Assembly: GCA_024220525.1 (NCBI GenBank)
Contig: JAMYWO010000376.1
Location: 1 to 34,113 of the forward strand
DNA length: 34,113 nt
Source of the DNA: Cochliopodium minus
Lineage: Eukaryota > Discosea > Himatismenida > Cochliopodiidae
Reading direction: 5' to 3'
Shown one piece after another: positions 31,064-34,113 of the stretch; position 1 is the stretch's first letter; every line of letters begins with the position of its first letter. A program made the translations under genes and the position numbers. The notes beneath the pieces are model-generated. The model worked only from the letters and a program-made list of their open reading frames with translations, did not search any database and had not been told where the DNA came from.

Positions 31064-33487
31064 TTAATTTTGGTTAGTAAATTTTATTTTTTTGTTTTGT
31101 TTGTCATCTTGATCATCAAGGCTTTGATGTTCCAAAATTCTTTTTCCAAAAACACTGTCTACAAATTTTATAGTTTCAGAAAGCCAAACATCCAAAATTT
31201 TGAGTTTATTTTCGATGGATTGATCTATTTTATTTTTGGCTTCAACTAATTTTCTTATTTTGACATCATATTTGGTTCTTTTCAAGTTATTTTCATCATG
31301 AGGAATGAATTCAACAAGTGAAGCATCAGAATAAGAACTAAATTTAATTTCATCAACTTCTGATTTGGATAAGTCTTTCAAGATTTCAAATTGTTCATTT
31401 GTTGAAAATTCTGGTCCAATAAAACTAAAATTCCAAATATTTTGTTTTTTGTGAGAAAGAGCTTTTATTTCGTTTTCAATTTTTTCAATTTGAAATTTCA
31501 AAAGTTTTTTTACCGGCTCATTTTTCAACTTTCCCTTTGGGATACCTTCCAAAAAAGGAACCCAATGAAAGGGTTTGACATTTACGTTATCAGAAATAAA
31601 TTTGTCAATAATTATTTCAACATTTTCAATCAAAGCAAATTCAACAAAAAGAGAGATTGTTTCAAAATTTCTGTTTTTGGGAACATATTCTATAGATTTC
31701 AATTCAGAAGTTAAGGTTCTAAAAAATTTTTCTTGCTCTTTGCAGAAAATTTTTCGTTTTTTGAATTTTTCTTTTTCAATTAAAAATAACTTTGGAGAAA
31801 TATTTTCTTCGCCAAATCTTTTCAAAAGATTTCTGATTTTTTGACATTCATCAAAATGAGAATAATTTCGTGAGAGCTTTTTTCTTGAAGATTCAAAAAA
31901 CATGTCAACGATGACAGCCACTTCGTTCCAGTTGTATCTGTGAATCAATCTCATTTGTCGATCAAAAATGAATTTCTTTGCTTTGACATAATTTTTGAAG
32001 AAATAAATCAAAGAAGGAAGCTGATCTTTTTGAAAGAGAAATTTAAACATTAAAATATCAGAATTCTCATATTTATTAAAATTATCAATCATTTGAGTGA
32101 CTTTGTAATGAGGAAATTTCAAAAGATTGAAAATGTGGGAAATCAAGTATTTCGGAATTTTCATTGTCGAAACTTTTCTAATGCACAAAAGAGTTGTCAA
32201 AACTGTCATTTTTGTTTCAAGGTTGTAGAGATGATGGTTAGAAGGGTTCCATTCTAAACTTTTTTCATCATTGTTTTCAATGAAAAGTTGGGTGGCTTCA
32301 CTTTGATCTTGTTGAAATTCAAAACGAAACTTGAAATGATAAGGAATGATCATCAAATAATTGTTTTTGTAAGTTTGAATTGTCGATTCTTCATCTCTAT
32401 AATTGTCTTCGCTTTTCTCATTTTTTTCATAATCATCATAAAGTTTCTCTGAAATCCAATCCCATTTTACACTCAAAAAGTTATGATCTTCCAAATTAAA
32501 ACAATTGTTGCCATAAAAATTCGGAGGATCTTTTAAAGAAAGATCACACAAAGGAATGAGATTTGTGAGATAGCACTCTCTCACATCTTCTTCTTCATCT
32601 TCGTGGTATTTTGTTATTTTTGTTCCTTTTGCGAAATAAAGATAACTTTTCGTTGATTGATTATCAGATATCATTTTCAGATAATCCATCACTCTTTTAT
32701 CTTCCTCATCAAATTTTTCATACGCATTTTCATAACGTTTGCTCAAAGGATAAACCAAGAAAGTGATTTTGGATTTATTATAAATTCTCTGAAAAAACTT
32801 TTCAATTTTATTTTCGTTCATATTGTTTCGGAGAATTATTTTTTCAGCATCTTCTTCATCCAAAATGAGATCATATTCAAGAAATACTCTTTCCCCTTTT
32901 TTTATTGTCTCCATTGATAGTTGACAAGAAAGATTATGTGAAAAATAGATGAAATTTTGATAGAAATTTTCATTCAATTCTTTTTCTTCAAAGATAATCC
33001 TTTTATTCCTATTCAATACTTTTATTTTTCCTCCAGAATAAATTGATGGCAAGGCAATCCATAATTTCGAAAAGATTTTCCCTCCATTTTCGATGGAAGA
33101 AATTATTTTTTTGTCCTTTCCTTTATTCACATTAGTTCTCCCAATATTGATGTTGTTATTGTTTGTTGGAATGAAGATTTTGAGTGAATTCAATTTGCTT
33201 GATATTTTATATTTATCAAAACCCATTTTGAGACTTATTTTCTTTGATATTTCATGAATAGAATCGTCCCATTCTTTATTCATTTCAATATCCAAAGAAT
33301 CAATTCTCAAATAATTTTTTTCATAAGCGTTGTTTTGTTGAAGGGAAGGATTATCCTTTAGACAGAAAGGAAGATTGAGATATTCTCCTTTTTTATGTTT
33401 TATTGAAAGAAATTCAAAAAATCTTTCGCTTATATAATCTTCAATAGGAGAAGATCTGTCTATTATTGCTTCATTTAATTCTTTCAT
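31064..33487 (-). CDS. Intronless 807-residue protein with a degenerate 2-oxoglutarate/Fe(II) oxygenase-like domain
   Basis: One open frame from MKELNEAIIDRSSPIEDY to TAA. Residues about 105-210 follow the double-stranded beta-helix of prolyl-4-hydroxylase-like oxygenases: LNSLKIFIPT, then LWIALPSIYSGGKIKVL (compare LPSxYxGGxL) and, after KKGERVFLEYDLI, the usual core end with its GxR. The iron-binding residues are not where they should be: the H-x-D site reads IGRT, and the distal His position before the GxR block holds no histidine. Later (about 320-390) a segment with YGNN and NNYLMIIPYHFKF resembles the second half seen in related fungal and protist proteins. The rest is helical, Lys/Glu-rich and unassigned. 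It is probably a non-catalytic relative of that family; this rests on pattern matching only. Confidence 0.72.
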   Translation of the reverse strand: MKELNEAIIDRSSPIEDYISERFFEFLSIKHKKGEYLNLPFCLKDNPSLQQNNAYEKNYLRIDSLDIEMNKEWDDSIHEISKKISLKMGFDKYKISSKLNSLKIFIPTNNNNINIGRTNVNKGKDKKIISSIENGGKIFSKLWIALPSIYSGGKIKVLNRNKRIIFEEKELNENFYQNFIYFSHNLSCQLSMETIKKGERVFLEYDLILDEEDAEKIILRNNMNENKIEKFFQRIYNKSKITFLVYPLSKRYENAYEKFDEEDKRVMDYLKMISDNQSTKSYLYFAKGTKITKYHEDEEEDVRECYLTNLIPLCDLSLKDPPNFYGNNCFNLEDHNFLSVKWDWISEKLYDDYEKNEKSEDNYRDEESTIQTYKNNYLMIIPYHFKFRFEFQQDQSEATQLFIENNDEKSLEWNPSNHHLYNLETKMTVLTTLLCIRKVSTMKIPKYLISHIFNLLKFPHYKVTQMIDNFNKYENSDILMFKFLFQKDQLPSLIYFFKNYVKAKKFIFDRQMRLIHRYNWNEVAVIVDMFFESSRKKLSRNYSHFDECQKIRNLLKRFGEENISPKLFLIEKEKFKKRKIFCKEQEKFFRTLTSELKSIEYVPKNRNFETISLFVEFALIENVEIIIDKFISDNVNVKPFHWVPFLEGIPKGKLKNEPVKKLLKFQIEKIENEIKALSHKKQNIWNFSFIGPEFSTNEQFEILKDLSKSEVDEIKFSSYSDASLVEFIPHDENNLKRTKYDVKIRKLVEAKNKIDQSIENKLKILDVWLSETIKFVDSVFGKRILEHQSLDDQDDKQNKKIKFTNQN

Positions 33488-33617
33488 TATTCAAATTTTT
33501 TTTTATTTTTTTTTAATTTTTTTTATTTTTTTATTTTTATTATTTTTTTGTTTTTTTCTTTGAATTATAAAGATGAATTTTCAAATTTTAACAAGAAAAA
33601 TTTTAATTTTTATTTGT

Positions 33618-33992
33618 TTATAAATTTTGAAACAATTTGCAACCAAAAATACCCAAAAAAGTGTTGATTTTCCTGGATAAAATTTCAATCTCCTTGAAAC
33701 TTGACAACTCAATAAGATAATGTTTCCCACCATAATAATCCAACTGAATTCCACTCTGCAAAGAAGAGATGCAAGAAATTTTCTTCCACTTGATCTTCTT
33801 CTTAATGAGAATGCTTGAGATATCAATGGATTTGGCAAGAAGAACAAAGATGTATTTGTCAGATAGAAGGATCATGCTCTTGGAAGAACTGTTTGCACAC
33901 AACTCTAGTCTGGGTTGGTGATATAGACAGCTGTATTTTTTCTCATATTTTCCCTTTGTAAAAAAAAAAGTAAATGAAAAACTTTTTTTAAT

Positions 33993-34024
<32 letters not shown>

Positions 34025-34113
34025 AAATAAAAAATAAAAAATAAAAAATAACTTGAATAGAAGGATGTAAAATTTTGGATTTTCTTTGTATCCTTCTTGT
34101 TTCAACTCAGTAA
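33618..34113 (-). CDS. C-terminal part of an unknown gene, 5' end beyond the window
   Basis: The last exon ends in TAA at 33618 and encodes LELCANSSSKSMILLSD, then KIKWKKISCISS, QLDYYGGKHYLIELSS and a closing helix EIEILSRKINTF. This strand-rich layout with a final helix resembles a PH-like or myosin-I tail (TH1) domain, but the match is loose. An upstream exon (34113-34053; LKQEGYKENPKFYILLF) ends in phase 2. Its phase-matched acceptor is at 33981; the better-looking acceptor at 33953 is out of phase, so this junction is unresolved. The gene enters from the right edge. Confidence 0.5.
33993..34051. repeat. A/T microsatellite, 7-bp unit
   Basis: Near-perfect heptamer repeats of the TAAAAAA type, in an intron of the leftward gene at the right edge. 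It is the same unit as at 1-77. Confidence 0.9.

Noticed and set aside
33905-34105. 66-codon minus-strand frame with a Phe/Leu-rich hydrophobic middle
   Set aside because: The hydrophobic part is translation of the T-rich intronic microsatellite; only its first 19 codons are likely exon.
1-34113. Search by eye for transposons, virus-like elements, CRISPR arrays and long terminal or inverted repeats
   Set aside because: No reverse transcriptase, integrase, transposase, capsid or polymerase motifs and no spaced direct repeats were seen. The heptamer runs at the two edges are simple microsatellites, not element ends.

Overview
The window is a piece of a nuclear chromosome from an intron-rich, very A+T-rich microbial eukaryote, most likely a free-living amoeboid or flagellate protist (heterolobosean, amoebozoan or similar; I cannot place it more exactly). 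Reasons: introns of roughly 40-390 nt bounded by GT...AG that are almost pure A/T, TIG/EGF and GLUG-type surface proteins, a heterotrimeric G-protein alpha subunit, an ARF-GEF, SUMO and an F-box protein. TAA, TGA and TAG all end reading frames, so the standard code fits. Splice structures below were assembled by hand from reading-frame phase and GT/AG sites. I saw no rRNA, tRNA, CRISPR array, transposon or virus-like element.

Layout. 93-3851 (-): the N-terminal part of a secreted or surface protein with a TIG-like domain and a long run of EGF modules, one module per exon, running off the left edge. 4426-10518 (-): a 1798-residue protein with a signal peptide and three diverged methyltransferase-like units. 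10970-15288 (+): an ARF-GEF with two SH3 domains ahead of Sec7 and PH. 15706-17605 (+): a G-protein alpha subunit. 17841-18364 (-): a small unknown protein. 18519-19742 (+): an unknown 319-residue protein. 19863-20335 (-): a SUMO precursor. 20712-22287 (-): an unknown domain with a long Ser-rich tail. 22498-25305 (+): an F-box protein with two GRDP-like (DUF1399) units. 25438-29561 (+): a type I membrane protein with a GLUG/beta-helix ectodomain and a mucin-like stalk. 29632-33487: three intronless genes, two of them a divergent pair of probable paralogues of unknown family and the third a catalytically degenerate 2-oxoglutarate oxygenase-like protein. 33618-34113 (-): the 3' part of a gene cut by the right edge.

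The genes do not form an operon or an obvious pathway. Two themes recur: cell surface (EGF/TIG protein, GLUG protein) and signalling or trafficking (G-alpha, ARF-GEF, SUMO, F-box protein). Genes are tightly packed, with spacers of 69-574 nt. The most unusual items are the triple methyltransferase-like protein, the SH3-SH3-Sec7-PH architecture, the F-box/GRDP fusion, the atypical G-alpha nucleotide pocket, and the paralogous pair inside the intronless block.
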